This document shows, piece by piece, positions 1 through 7,469 of a stretch of DNA of 35,957 bases (positions are counted from its first letter, which is position 1; each line of letters begins with the position of its first letter). Made by a program: the position numbers and the translations under genes. Where the stretch lies: NCBI GenBank assembly GCA_033764095.1, contig JANRJF010000028.1, positions 1-35,957 on the forward strand, given 5' to 3'. The notes below the pieces were generated by a model. The model saw nothing but the letters and a program-made list of their open reading frames with translations. It was not told where the DNA came from and did no database searches. The stretch is from JBDTMT01 sp033764095. GTDB lineage: Bacteria; Desulfobacterota; Binatia; HRBIN30; CADEER01.

Positions 1-2392
1 GGTCGAGCACGTCGCGGATCGACTTGCCCTGGTACGCCACCTCCAGCACGTCGGCGCGGAAGCGCGCGCCGTTGCACACCTGGCAGGTGACGTAGACGTC
101 GGAGAGGAACTGCATCTCGACCTTCTCGTAGCCCTCGCCGCCGCACGCCTCGCAGCGCCCGCCGGCGACGTTGAACGAGAAGGTCGCGGCGCTGAAGCCG
201 CGCAGCTTGGCCAGCCCGGTGGCGGCGAACAACTCGCGGATCGGGTCGAAGGCCTTGAGATAGGTGACCGGATTGGCGCGCCGCGTCGTGCCGAGCGGCG
301 ACTGGTCGACCAGGATGACGTCGGCGACGCGATTCCAGCCCTCGATGTCCTCGTGCTCGCCGGGGACGCCGTCGAACTGGCCCATGCGCTTCTTCAGGCC
401 GCGATAGAGGACCTCCTCCATCAGCGTCGACTTGCCGGAGCCGGAGACGCCGGTGACGCAGACGAAGCGCGACAGCGGAATGTGCACGTCGACGTCGCGC
501 AGGTTGTGCGCCCGCGCGCCGCGCACGATCATCTCGAGATTGCGGATCGGGCGCCGGCGCCTGGCCGGCACCGGGATGCGCTCGCGACCGGTGAGATAGC
601 GCGCCGTCGCCGAGCGCGTGTCGTGCAACAGGTCGCGGTACGGGCCGGCGAACAGCACCTCGCCGCCGCGCTCGCCGGCACCGGGACCGAGATCGATGAT
701 GTGGTCCGCCTCGCGGATGATCTCTTCCTCGTGCTCGACGACGACGACCGTGTTCTCCTTGGCGCGCAGCTCCTGCAGGATCTTCACCAGCCGCTGGCTG
801 TCGCGCGGGTGCAGGCCGACCGACGGCTCGTCGAGGATGTAGAGCGTGTTGACCAGCGACGAGCCGACCGCGCGGGTGAGATCGACGCGCGCCAGCTCGC
901 CACCCGACAGCGTGCGCGACTGGCGATCGAGGGTCAGGTAGTCGAGCCCGACGGCAAGCAGGTAGCGCAGGCGATGGCGGATCTCGCCGAGGATGAGCTG
1001 GGCGATCTCCGCCTGCGTCGGCGTCAACTGCAGGCCGGAGAAGAACGCGGCGGCGGTGGCGACGCTCATCTGGTTCACGTCGACGACCGTCCGGCCGTCG
1101 ATGCGGAACAGCAGCGCCTCCGGCTTGAGGCGCCCACCCTGGCAATCGGGACAGAGCCGGTAGCTGCGGTAGCGCGCCAGGAAGACGCGCACGTGCATCT
1201 TGTAGGTGCGGCCCTCCAGCCATTTGAACCAGCCGCGCACGCCGAAGTACTTGCCCTCGCCGTCGATCACCAGGGCGCGCTGCGCGTCGCTCAGCTGCGC
1301 GAACGGCACGGTCATCGGGATGCCGGCGCGCTTGCAGAAGCGCGCCAGCTCGCCGCGCTCCCACTCGGTGGACGGCGTCGACCACGGCTTGATCGCGCCG
1401 GCGGCGAGCGTCTTGGTCGGGTCGGGGATGATCAGCTCGAGATCGACGTCGATGACGCGGCCGAAGCCGCGGCAGGCCTCGCAGGCGCCGAGCGGGCTGT
1501 TGAAGGAGAACAGGTTGGCGGTCGGCTCGCGGTAGGTGATGCGGCAGCGCGCGCACTCGAGCGCTTCGCTGTAGGACTCGCGGCCCCCACCCTGGCCCTC
1601 CCCCGAGGCGGCGGAGGGAATCGGGCCCGGAGCTACGGTGGCAGATGCCTCCGATTCCCTCCCCCGTCCCGGGGGAGGGTCAGGGTGGGGGATCACCACG
1701 CTCAGCCGCCCCTTGCCGAAGTGGAACGCCTGCTCCAGCGAATCGACCAGGCGGCGCTTGTGCTCGGCGCGCGCCACGACGCGGTCGGCGACCACCTCGA
1801 GCGCCGGCGGCGCGGCGGCGAGCGTCTCGACTTCGAGCACCTCGCCGTCGACCAGCAGGCGGCGGAAGCCGGCGGCAATCAGGCCGCCGCGCACGTCCTC
1901 CCACGGCAGGCGTTCGGGCAGCGGCGTGCTGAAGGTGATCAGCGCGCGCGTGCCCTCACCGCGTGCCAGCAGGTCGGCGGCCACCGTCTCCGGCGTGGCG
2001 CGCTGCACCAGCTGTCCGCACTGCCGGCAGTGCAGCACGCCGATCTTCGCCCACAGCAGCTTCAGGTGGTCGTGCAGCTCGGTCATCGTGCCGACCGTCG
2101 AGCGCGAGGTCTTCACCGAGTTGCCCTGGCCGATGGCGATCGCCGGCAGGATGCCGTCGATGCGCTCGACCTGCGGCTTGTCCATGCGGTCGAGGAACTG
2201 CCGCGTGTAGGCGGAGAAGCTCTCGACGTAGCGGCGCTGGCCTTCGGCGTAGAGGACGTCGAACGCCAGGCTCGACTTGCCCGAGCCGGAGACGCCGGTG
2301 ATGACGGTCAGCGCATTGAGCGGAATCGCGACGTCGACCCGCTTGAGGTTGTTCTGCGCTGCTCCGACGATGTGGATGGACTGGTCCGCCAC
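1..2392 (-). CDS. uvrA: UvrA family excinuclease ATPase (C-terminus beyond the window)
   Basis: UvrA is the damage-recognition ATPase of nucleotide excision repair and works as a dimer with UvrB. About 797 codons are visible, and the last ~150 of the usual ~940-960 lie beyond base 1. The first Walker A is GVSGSGKSSLAFDVLY near residue 30, and the second is GVSGSGKST near positions 430-460. An ABC signature (LSGGELARVDL) is followed by Walker B YILDEPSVGLHPRD. Cys pairs are ECARC...CEAC and the C-terminal zinc module GGRCEACGGEGYEKVEMQF...CQVC. Translation starts at GTG 2392 (VADQSIHIVGAAQNNLK), since no ATG lies upstream of the first ATPase motif. The oddity is a 36-residue Pro/Gly/Ser-rich insert (residues ~235-270), encoded by a palindromic repeat, just before the first Cys pair. 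It could be a second, UvrA2-like paralogue, because the rest of the genome is not visible. Confidence 0.95.
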   Translation of the reverse strand, partial: MADQSIHIVGAAQNNLKRVDVAIPLNALTVITGVSGSGKSSLAFDVLYAEGQRRYVESFSAYTRQFLDRMDKPQVERIDGILPAIAIGQGNSVKTSRSTVGTMTELHDHLKLLWAKIGVLHCRQCGQLVQRATPETVAADLLARGEGTRALITFSTPLPERLPWEDVRGGLIAAGFRRLLVDGEVLEVETLAAAPPALEVVADRVVARAEHKRRLVDSLEQAFHFGKGRLSVVIPHPDPPPGRGRESEASATVAPGPIPSAASGEGQGGGRESYSEALECARCRITYREPTANLFSFNSPLGACEACRGFGRVIDVDLELIIPDPTKTLAAGAIKPWSTPSTEWERGELARFCKRAGIPMTVPFAQLSDAQRALVIDGEGKYFGVRGWFKWLEGRTYKMHVRVFLARYRSYRLCPDCQGGRLKPEALLFRIDGRTVVDVNQMSVATAAAFFSGLQLTPTQAEIAQLILGEIRHRLRYLLAVGLDYLTLDRQSRTLSGGELARVDLTRAVGSSLVNTLYILDEPSVGLHPRDSQRLVKILQELRAKENTVVVVEHEEEIIREADHIIDLGPGAGERGGEVLFAGPYRDLLHDTRSATARYLTGRERIPVPARRRRPIRNLEMIVRGARAHNLRDVDVHIPLSRFVCVTGVSGSGKSTLMEEVLYRGLKKRMGQFDGVPGEHEDIEGWNRVADVILVDQSPLGTTRRANPVTYLKAFDPIRELFAATGLAKLRGFSAATFSFNVAGGRCEACGGEGYEKVEMQFLSDVYVTCQVCNGARFRADVLEVAYQGKSIRDVLD
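1584..1691. repeat. Palindromic element (family F) inside uvrA, in frame
   Basis: The left arm (1584-1624) reads CCCCCACCCTGGCCCTCCCC onward, and the right arm (1651-1691) is its near-perfect reverse complement, with a 26-nt loop. The length of 108 nt is exactly 36 codons, and the uvrA frame stays open through it. It encodes low-complexity Pro/Gly/Ser/Glu residues unlike UvrA. The sequence type resembles dispersed CCCTCACCCT...-type palindromes known from proteobacterial genomes. Confidence 0.85.
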
Positions 2393-2514
2393 GCCCGACG
2401 ACCTGCGAAGTCGCCGACTATACGCGTTGCCCGCGAGTGGAAACAGGGGGGGCAGAACCCGCGACGACCGCGAAAGTCGCATCCAGTGCCACCAAACTGT
2501 GCTGCGTCTCCCCC

Positions 2515-2745
2515 ATGCGCGTGCCCGAAGGCGATCGGCAGATCATGCGACGCATTGGTGCCGCCAAGGCCGCTGCTCATGCACAGGCCGCCGAGGCGCA
2601 CCGCGCATTGCCGCTCGGTGAGCGTCTGCGGCGCAGCCTGGCGCTCGCCGAACGCGGGCGCTCCGCCGCGAGCAAGACGGTACGGCCCGACGACCGGTCG
2701 CCGTTCTACGATCGCGCCAGAGCGCTCGGCCTGTATCGCCCGTGA
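2515..2745 (+). CDS. Small conserved hypothetical, partner of a nucleotidyltransferase
   Basis: This is a 76-aa basic, alpha-helical protein starting MRVPEGDRQIMRRIGAAKA and ending DRARALGLYRP. I do not recognise a named domain. The pattern of a short Ala/Arg-rich protein ending RARxLGLYRP directly before an AbiEii/DUF6036-like nucleotidyltransferase resembles two-gene toxin-antitoxin-like modules. Here the stop overlaps the GTG of the next frame (GTGA, 2742-2745), as in translationally coupled pairs. The downstream partner is broken, so this gene may be a leftover. The start at 2515 is chosen because longer in-frame starts (from 2437) run back into the uvrA leader. No strong ribosome binding site is visible. 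Confidence 0.5.
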   Translation: MRVPEGDRQIMRRIGAAKAAAHAQAAEAHRALPLGERLRRSLALAERGRSAASKTVRPDDRSPFYDRARALGLYRP

Positions 2746-2922
2746 TCGACCGCTTCGTCGAGATCGCGCGGCACCTCACTGAAGCGCGGGTATCCTGCGC
2801 GGTGATCGGCGCGTACGCAGTCAGTCAACGCGTGGCTCGAACCGCGCGTCACGGCGGACCTCGAGCGTTGCGCGGCGGCGTGGGACATCGCGGATCGCCT
2901 GGCGCGCTTGCGCAGTAGCTGA
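2742..2922 (+). pseudogene. Decayed nucleotidyltransferase (AbiEii/DUF6036-like) remnant
   Basis: The frame opens VIDRFVEIARHLTEARVSCA and continues VIGAYAV, which looks like the start of a small MNT-type nucleotidyltransferase. At about 2818-2825 the four bases AGTC occur twice in tandem (GCAGTCAGTCAACGCG). Removing one copy restores VIGAYAVNAWLEPRVTADLE, the family-like substrate-binding stretch. After TADLE the sequence jumps to RCAAAWDIADRLARLRSS and stops at 2922. The middle of the protein, including the aspartates expected of the catalytic core, is therefore missing. So there is one 4-bp duplication frameshift and one large internal deletion. In the unshifted frame translation ends at TAG 2918. 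The assignment rests on motif resemblance and synteny with the small upstream gene. Confidence 0.6.
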
Positions 2923-2934
2923 CCGTCCCGCAGG

Positions 2935-3212
2935 GAGGTCGGCCGCCGCCGGCGGAGGAGGGGGACCGGCGGCGACCGTGTGGCGTGGGAGGAGACGTAT
3001 CAATCGACAGCGGAGTGCGGCGCTGTCGTGGCTGTGCGGGGGGAGGCGGCCGCCGCCGGCGGAGGAGGGGGGACCGGCGACGGCCGTGTTGCGCGGGAGG
3101 AGACGATCAATCGACAGCGGAGTGCGGCGCTGTCGTGGCTGTGTACGGGGGAGGCGGCCGCCGCCGGCGGAGGAGGGGGGACCGGCGACGGCCGTGTTGC
3201 GTGGGGGGAGGA
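2935..3212. repeat. Tandem array, ~107-bp unit, about 2.6 copies
   Basis: The marker GGCCGCCGCCGGCGGAGGAG recurs at 2941, 3048 and 3156, a period of 107-108 bp. Each unit continues with ACCGGCGACGGCCGTGTTGC and the interval CAATCGACAGCGGAGTGCGG, followed by CGCTGTCGTGGCT. Copies 2 and 3 are almost identical and copy 1 is more diverged. The marker contains a small GC palindrome. Several overlapping frames stay open across the array only because it is GC-rich and lacks stops. The array lies between the decayed nucleotidyltransferase and the 3' end of the minus-strand hypothetical. Confidence 0.85.
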
Positions 3213-3215
3213 GGT

Positions 3216-3734
3216 TCAGCCGACGGCGAGCTCGGCGTTGGCGGGACGACGCCCGCGCTTGCGACCGCGGCGCTCGACCATGAAGTGGATGGCGCGACGC
3301 GGGCGCTGACCGCCGTGACGCAGACCGCGCAGCCCGCGGCGCTCCGGCGCCGGCTTCTCCGACGATTCGACGATCGCGCCGCGACGCTCAGCCAGCGCCA
3401 GCAACTGCGCACGCGCGTAGCCCGGCTCGATGCCGAGCGCCTCGCACACGCTCTCGAAGGCGAAGATCCACTCGTGCGAACGCGACTCGATCCAGAAGCG
3501 CGCCTCGGCGGCGAGGCGCACGCGATCCTTGGCCGGCGCCGCCTCACCCAGGAGGCACAGCACCGCATCCTGCAGCATCGCGCGCATCAACGCGCGCTCC
3601 TGCGCGCCGGCGCCGTTGTCGCGGCGCCCGCCGACCAGCTCTTCGAGCTGCTCGCGCATCAAGGGCGCGACAAGCGGATCGTCCTCGCCGGCGTTCGGGT
3701 CGTGCAACAGCGTGGTCAGTGGCGATGAATGCAT
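3216..3734 (-). CDS. Conserved hypothetical protein with basic tail
   Basis: This is a 172-aa protein of unknown function. The start at 3734 (MHSSPLTTLLHDPNAGEDD) is chosen for the GGGAGG ten bases upstream; a longer frame to 3884 has no such site. The N-terminal half is acidic and helical (ERALMRAMLQDAVLCLLG). The middle carries EARFWIESRSHEWIFAFESV followed by CEALGIEPGYARAQLL, a helical segment that looks conserved and HTH-like. The C-terminus is strongly basic (MVERRGRKRGRRPANAE), resembling an AT-hook-type minor-groove binder. A DNA-binding role is an inference from the tail only. The gene ends right at the tandem repeat array and stands alone on its strand. I recall similar uncharacterised proteins from deltaproteobacterial and metagenomic genomes but know no family name. 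Confidence 0.7.
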   Translation of the reverse strand: MHSSPLTTLLHDPNAGEDDPLVAPLMREQLEELVGGRRDNGAGAQERALMRAMLQDAVLCLLGEAAPAKDRVRLAAEARFWIESRSHEWIFAFESVCEALGIEPGYARAQLLALAERRGAIVESSEKPAPERRGLRGLRHGGQRPRRAIHFMVERRGRKRGRRPANAELAVG

Positions 3735-3931
3735 GATGTCAGGGCCTCCCGCGGTGCTCTCTGTTCGGCACCGCTCTGTGTGCCCTTTGCCGATTGCAGC
3801 GCCTGTGCCAGGGGCAGAAAAGGCCCGCCGCGCAAGGAATATCGGCCGTCGGAAAGGTGCCGCGGCTGTATTGGGCCAACCCACAAACCAGGCTGGTTCA
3901 ATTCAACCGGGCGTCCGTCGTGGGCGTGGTT

Positions 3932-4092
3932 GGGCCGCGGATTACACGGACCGTCAGAACACGGATTTCACGGAGCAGAACTAAGCAGACCAAGAAGAGA
4001 TGAAGGAGGAGGAGGCCCGGTGGCGAAGATCAGCGGGCTCTGGTCCGTCTCCGTGAAATCCGTGTTCTGAGTGTCCGTGTAATCCGTGGCTC
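3932..4092. repeat. Palindromic element, family B (CACGGATT...CACGGA)
   Basis: The left arm 3932-3981 contains CGGATTACACGGA and AACACGGATTTCACGGA. The right arm 4042-4092 is its reverse complement over about 50 bases with a few mismatches. The ~60-base loop holds GAAGATCAG (4025-4033), also present in the loops of other copies. The element lies just past the 3' end of the helix-turn-helix citrate synthase gene. Confidence 0.85.
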
Positions 4093-4124
4093 AGCGCCCC
4101 GCCCGGAACACGTCTGCCCGCGAA

Positions 4125-5327
4125 TCACGCCGGGCGCGCGCCCGCGTAGCGCGCACGCGGGCGGATCGTGCGGCCCTCCTGGTACTGCTCGAGGCCGTGG
4201 CCGATCCAACCGACGACGCGCGCGACGCCGAGCAGCAACAGCGGCGCGGCCGGCGGCAGCGCCAGCGTGCGGCACAGCGCGACGACCGCGAAGTCGATGG
4301 TCGGGTGTTCGCCGAGCGCCTCGCGCGCCGCCGCGACCACGGCGCGCGCGCGCGCCACCTCCGCCGACTTCGGCCGCTGCGCCGCGATCAGCTCCAGCAG
4401 GTAGGCGGCGCGCGGATCGCCCTCGCCGTACTGCGGATGGCCGAAGCCGGGGAGCGTCTCGCCGCGCCGCAGCCGCGCCCCGACCGCGTCGCGCGCGCTG
4501 CGCGCGTCGCGCGCCTCGTCGAGCAGGCCGGCGGCGCGCTCGCAGGCACCGCCGTGCTTGACGCCCTGCAGCGCCGCCAGCCCGGCGGCGACGACCGCGT
4601 ACGGCGTCGAGCCCGCCGAGGCAACGCAGCGCGCGCTGAAGCTGGACGGGTTCAGCCCGTTGTCGGCGTACAGCACCATCGCCGCGTCGAGCAGCCGCGC
4701 CAGGCTCGCCTCGCGCGGCAGCCAGCGGCGCTGGAACACGCGCGCCACCGGCTCGGCCGACGGCAGGACGCCCACCGCCGCCGCCGCCAGCGCACGCAGG
4801 ATGCGCGCCCCGACGCGCCGCACCGACTCCGGCCGCAGGTCGTAGGCGAGCGGGTCGTGCGCGGCGAGCACCGGCAGCCACAGCTGCAATCCCTCCAACG
4901 GCGGCAGCCGCTCGGCGAGCCGCGCCGCGGCGCGCCACTCCGCCGCGCCAATGCCGACCGGCTCCGCCGCCAACGGCCCCAGCTCGCCGCGCCAGAGCAG
5001 CGACGCCACCGCTTCGATCGGGTGTTTGCCGGCCAGCTCCACCGCGTCGTGGCCGGCGTAATAGAGCCGCCCGTCGTGGATCAGCGACAGGCGCGACTCC
5101 AGCACCGGCATGCCCCAGTGCAGGGCGTTGCGCGCCGCGTGCTGCGGATCGCGCCGGCCCTGCTTGCGCTCGTTCAGCAACCAGACGTCCTCCGCCAGGT
5201 AGCGCCGCTTGCGCGTCGCCGCGTCGCCCTCGGAGCGCACCAGGCCGCGGCTGACGTAGGCGTAGAGCGTCGGCAGGCTGATGCCCAGGCTCGCCGCGGC
5301 TTCTTCGGCGGACAGATAGGTCGGCAT
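4125..5327 (-). CDS. Citrate synthase-family protein with N-terminal helix-turn-helix
   Basis: This is a 400-aa protein. Residues 1-60 form a MerR/excisionase-like DNA-binding region (YLSAEEAAASLGISLPTLYA followed by YVSRGLVRSEG). The rest is a citrate synthase fold: KHPIEAVASLLWRGEL, HGGACERAAGLLDE (substrate-binding His), GFGHPQYGEGDPRAAYLL (second His) and PTIDFAVVALCRTLALP (Asp of the catalytic triad). The core residues are therefore kept and it may be active. It is divergent from a conventional citrate synthase gene starting at 5512, an arrangement known for HTH-bearing 'citrate synthase family' proteins. It may regulate its neighbour in response to acetyl-CoA or oxaloacetate; this is inference. 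No clear ribosome binding site precedes ATG 5327. The alternative is a purely catalytic citrate or methylcitrate synthase with a vestigial HTH. Confidence 0.85.
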   Translation of the reverse strand: MPTYLSAEEAAASLGISLPTLYAYVSRGLVRSEGDAATRKRRYLAEDVWLLNERKQGRRDPQHAARNALHWGMPVLESRLSLIHDGRLYYAGHDAVELAGKHPIEAVASLLWRGELGPLAAEPVGIGAAEWRAAARLAERLPPLEGLQLWLPVLAAHDPLAYDLRPESVRRVGARILRALAAAAVGVLPSAEPVARVFQRRWLPREASLARLLDAAMVLYADNGLNPSSFSARCVASAGSTPYAVVAAGLAALQGVKHGGACERAAGLLDEARDARSARDAVGARLRRGETLPGFGHPQYGEGDPRAAYLLELIAAQRPKSAEVARARAVVAAAREALGEHPTIDFAVVALCRTLALPPAAPLLLLGVARVVGWIGHGLEQYQEGRTIRPRARYAGARPA

Positions 5328-5347
5328 GGGCTGGCGATACTCTTGGC

Positions 5348-5402
5348 TTGATCAGTCAGTCAACCATTGATCTTCGCATCAAGATTGACGGCGCATGATC
5401 AA
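5348..5402. promoter_or_regulatory. Candidate operator/promoter region between divergent citrate synthase genes
   Basis: This is an unusually AT-containing patch in a GC-rich context. It carries TTGATC at 5348 and 5367 and the inverse GATCAA at 5397. The middle site is part of the short dyad TTGATCTTCGCATCAA (5367-5382). It sits between the two divergent starts at 5327 and 5512. It could hold promoters and a binding site for the HTH-citrate synthase, but only the sequence pattern supports this. Confidence 0.35.
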
Positions 5403-5417
5403 CCTCCCAAGGTGCAC

Positions 5418-5495
5418 GCACGGAGGCGGCCACGGAGGGCCGCGCCACTGAACGTTGCACGGAGGCGGCCACCGAGGGCCGCGCTACTGAACGCT
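5418..5495. repeat. 39-bp direct repeat, two copies (half-units of family G)
   Basis: Copies at 5418-5456 and 5457-5495 differ at only a few bases. Each contains GCGGCCACGGAGGGCCGCGC or a close variant, the same half-element seen at 11269. It lies in the 5' leader of the downstream citrate synthase gene, just before its GGGAGG ribosome binding site. Confidence 0.8.
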
Positions 5496-5511
5496 GAACG
5501 CGGGAGGCGAC

Positions 5512-6675
5512 ATGGACAGGACGAACATCGCACACGGGCTGGAGGGCGTCGTCGTCGCGGCGACGCGGCTGAGCGAGGTGGACGGCGAGCGCGGCCGGCT
5601 GATCATCGGCGGCTATCCGGTCGAGGAGCTGGCGCCGCACGCCAGCTTCGAGGACGTCTGCTTCCTGCTCTGGCACGGGCGGCTGCCGAGCGACGACGAA
5701 GGGCGCGCCGTGCGCGCCGCGCTGGCGGCGGCGCGCGTCGTGCCCGACGCGACGCTGACGCTGGTGCGCGACGCCGCGGCGCGCGGCGCCGGGGCGATGG
5801 ATGCGTTGCGCATGGGCGTCGCCAGCCTGCTGGTCGACGAGCCGAGCGCCGGGCGCGGCGCGCAGGAACGCGCCGCCATCGCGCTGGTCGGCGCCATGCC
5901 GACGTTGATCGCCGCCTACTGGCGCGCCCGGCAGGGCGTGGCGCTGCCCGAGGAGCGGCCGGAGCTCGGCCACGCCGCGGCGTTCCTCTGGCTGTTGGAG
6001 GGGCGCGAGCCGGCGACCGCCGCGGTGCGGGCGCTGGAGACGTACTGCAACACGGTGATCGACCACGGCATGAACGCCTCGACCTTCACCGCCCGCGTCA
6101 TCACCAGCACCGGCTCCGACATGGCGTCGGCGGTGGTCGGCGCGATCGGCGCGCTGAAAGGGCCGCTGCATGGCGGCGCCCCCGGTCCGGCGCTCGACCT
6201 GGTGTTCGCGGTACGCGAGGCGGCGGCGGCGAGCGGCCGGCCGTTGGCCGACGAGGCGGAGGACGCGGTGCGCGCCGTGCTCGCGCGCGGCGAGCGCCTG
6301 ATGGGTTTCGGCCACCGCGTCTACAAGGTGCGCGATCCGCGCGCCGACGTGCTCGGCGCCGCCGCGCCGACGCTGTTCGCGCGCGGCGGCGACGGACGGT
6401 TGTTCGACGACGCGCGGGTGGTCGAGGACGCGACGCTGCGCGTGCTGCGCGCGCACAAGCCCGGGCGCCGCATCGAGACCAACGTGGAGTTCTACACCGC
6501 GCTCATCCTGCACGGCGTCGGCCTGTCGAGCCCGTTGTTCACTCCCACCTTCGCCCTCGCCCGCGCCGGCGGCTGGACGGCGCACGTGCTGGAGCAGATG
6601 GGCGACAACCGCCTGATCCGCCCCAGCGCCGCCTACGTCGGCCCGCGCGACGGGCACTGGCCGCGCGCGGCCTGA
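5512..6675 (+). CDS. Citrate synthase (type II short form)
   Basis: This 387-aa enzyme condenses acetyl-CoA and oxaloacetate at the entry of the TCA cycle; methylcitrate synthase activity cannot be excluded. The catalytic motifs are LKGPLHGGAP (His220), GFGHRVYKVRDPRAD (His268) and ETNVEFYTALILHGVGL. The last has Glu326 where many citrate synthases have Asp (NVDFYSG). That conservative change also occurs in other bacterial homologues I recall, so it is noted rather than taken as inactivating. ATG 5512 follows GGGAGGCGAC. No HTH is present, in contrast to the divergent partner. It is followed by a palindromic element and then the ABC transporter genes, so it is probably monocistronic. Confidence 0.92.
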   Translation: MDRTNIAHGLEGVVVAATRLSEVDGERGRLIIGGYPVEELAPHASFEDVCFLLWHGRLPSDDEGRAVRAALAAARVVPDATLTLVRDAAARGAGAMDALRMGVASLLVDEPSAGRGAQERAAIALVGAMPTLIAAYWRARQGVALPEERPELGHAAAFLWLLEGREPATAAVRALETYCNTVIDHGMNASTFTARVITSTGSDMASAVVGAIGALKGPLHGGAPGPALDLVFAVREAAAASGRPLADEAEDAVRAVLARGERLMGFGHRVYKVRDPRADVLGAAAPTLFARGGDGRLFDDARVVEDATLRVLRAHKPGRRIETNVEFYTALILHGVGLSSPLFTPTFALARAGGWTAHVLEQMGDNRLIRPSAAYVGPRDGHWPRAA

Positions 6676-6686
6676 GCCGGTTCTTG

Positions 6687-6750
6687 CCACAACGGCACGA
6701 CGACACGGCGACACCACGCCGTGCCGTTGTGTCGTCGTGTCGTTGTGGTG
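6687..6750. repeat. Palindromic element, family D (ACGACAC type)
   Basis: The left arm starts CCACAACGGCACGACGACAC. The right arm to ~6748 is its imperfect reverse complement, made of CGTCGTGTCGTTGTGG. A second copy of the family lies at 18738-18796. It fills the gap between citrate synthase and the ABC ATPase gene, and as RNA it would form a strong stem. Confidence 0.8.
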
Positions 6751-6763
6751 AAAGTAGGCCTCG

Positions 6764-7468
<705 letters not shown>

Positions 7469-7469
7469 G

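Noticed and set aside
353..2782. Very long plus-strand open frame opposite uvrA
   Set aside because: It is antisense to clear UvrA motifs, and its product is low-complexity Ala/Arg/Asp-rich, as expected in GC-rich DNA.
2941..3175. 107-bp periodic array considered as CRISPR
   Set aside because: The whole unit is repeated, with no variable spacer of 30-40 bp.
2978..3728. Overlapping plus-strand frames through the tandem array
   Set aside because: They exist because the repeat lacks stops in several frames; the products are Gly/Arg-rich and antisense to the better-supported hypothetical.
5418..5495. 39-bp direct repeat as an operator for the HTH-citrate synthase
   Set aside because: The same half-unit (GCGGCCACGGAG...) occurs at 11269 in unrelated context, so it is a dispersed repeat rather than a specific operator.
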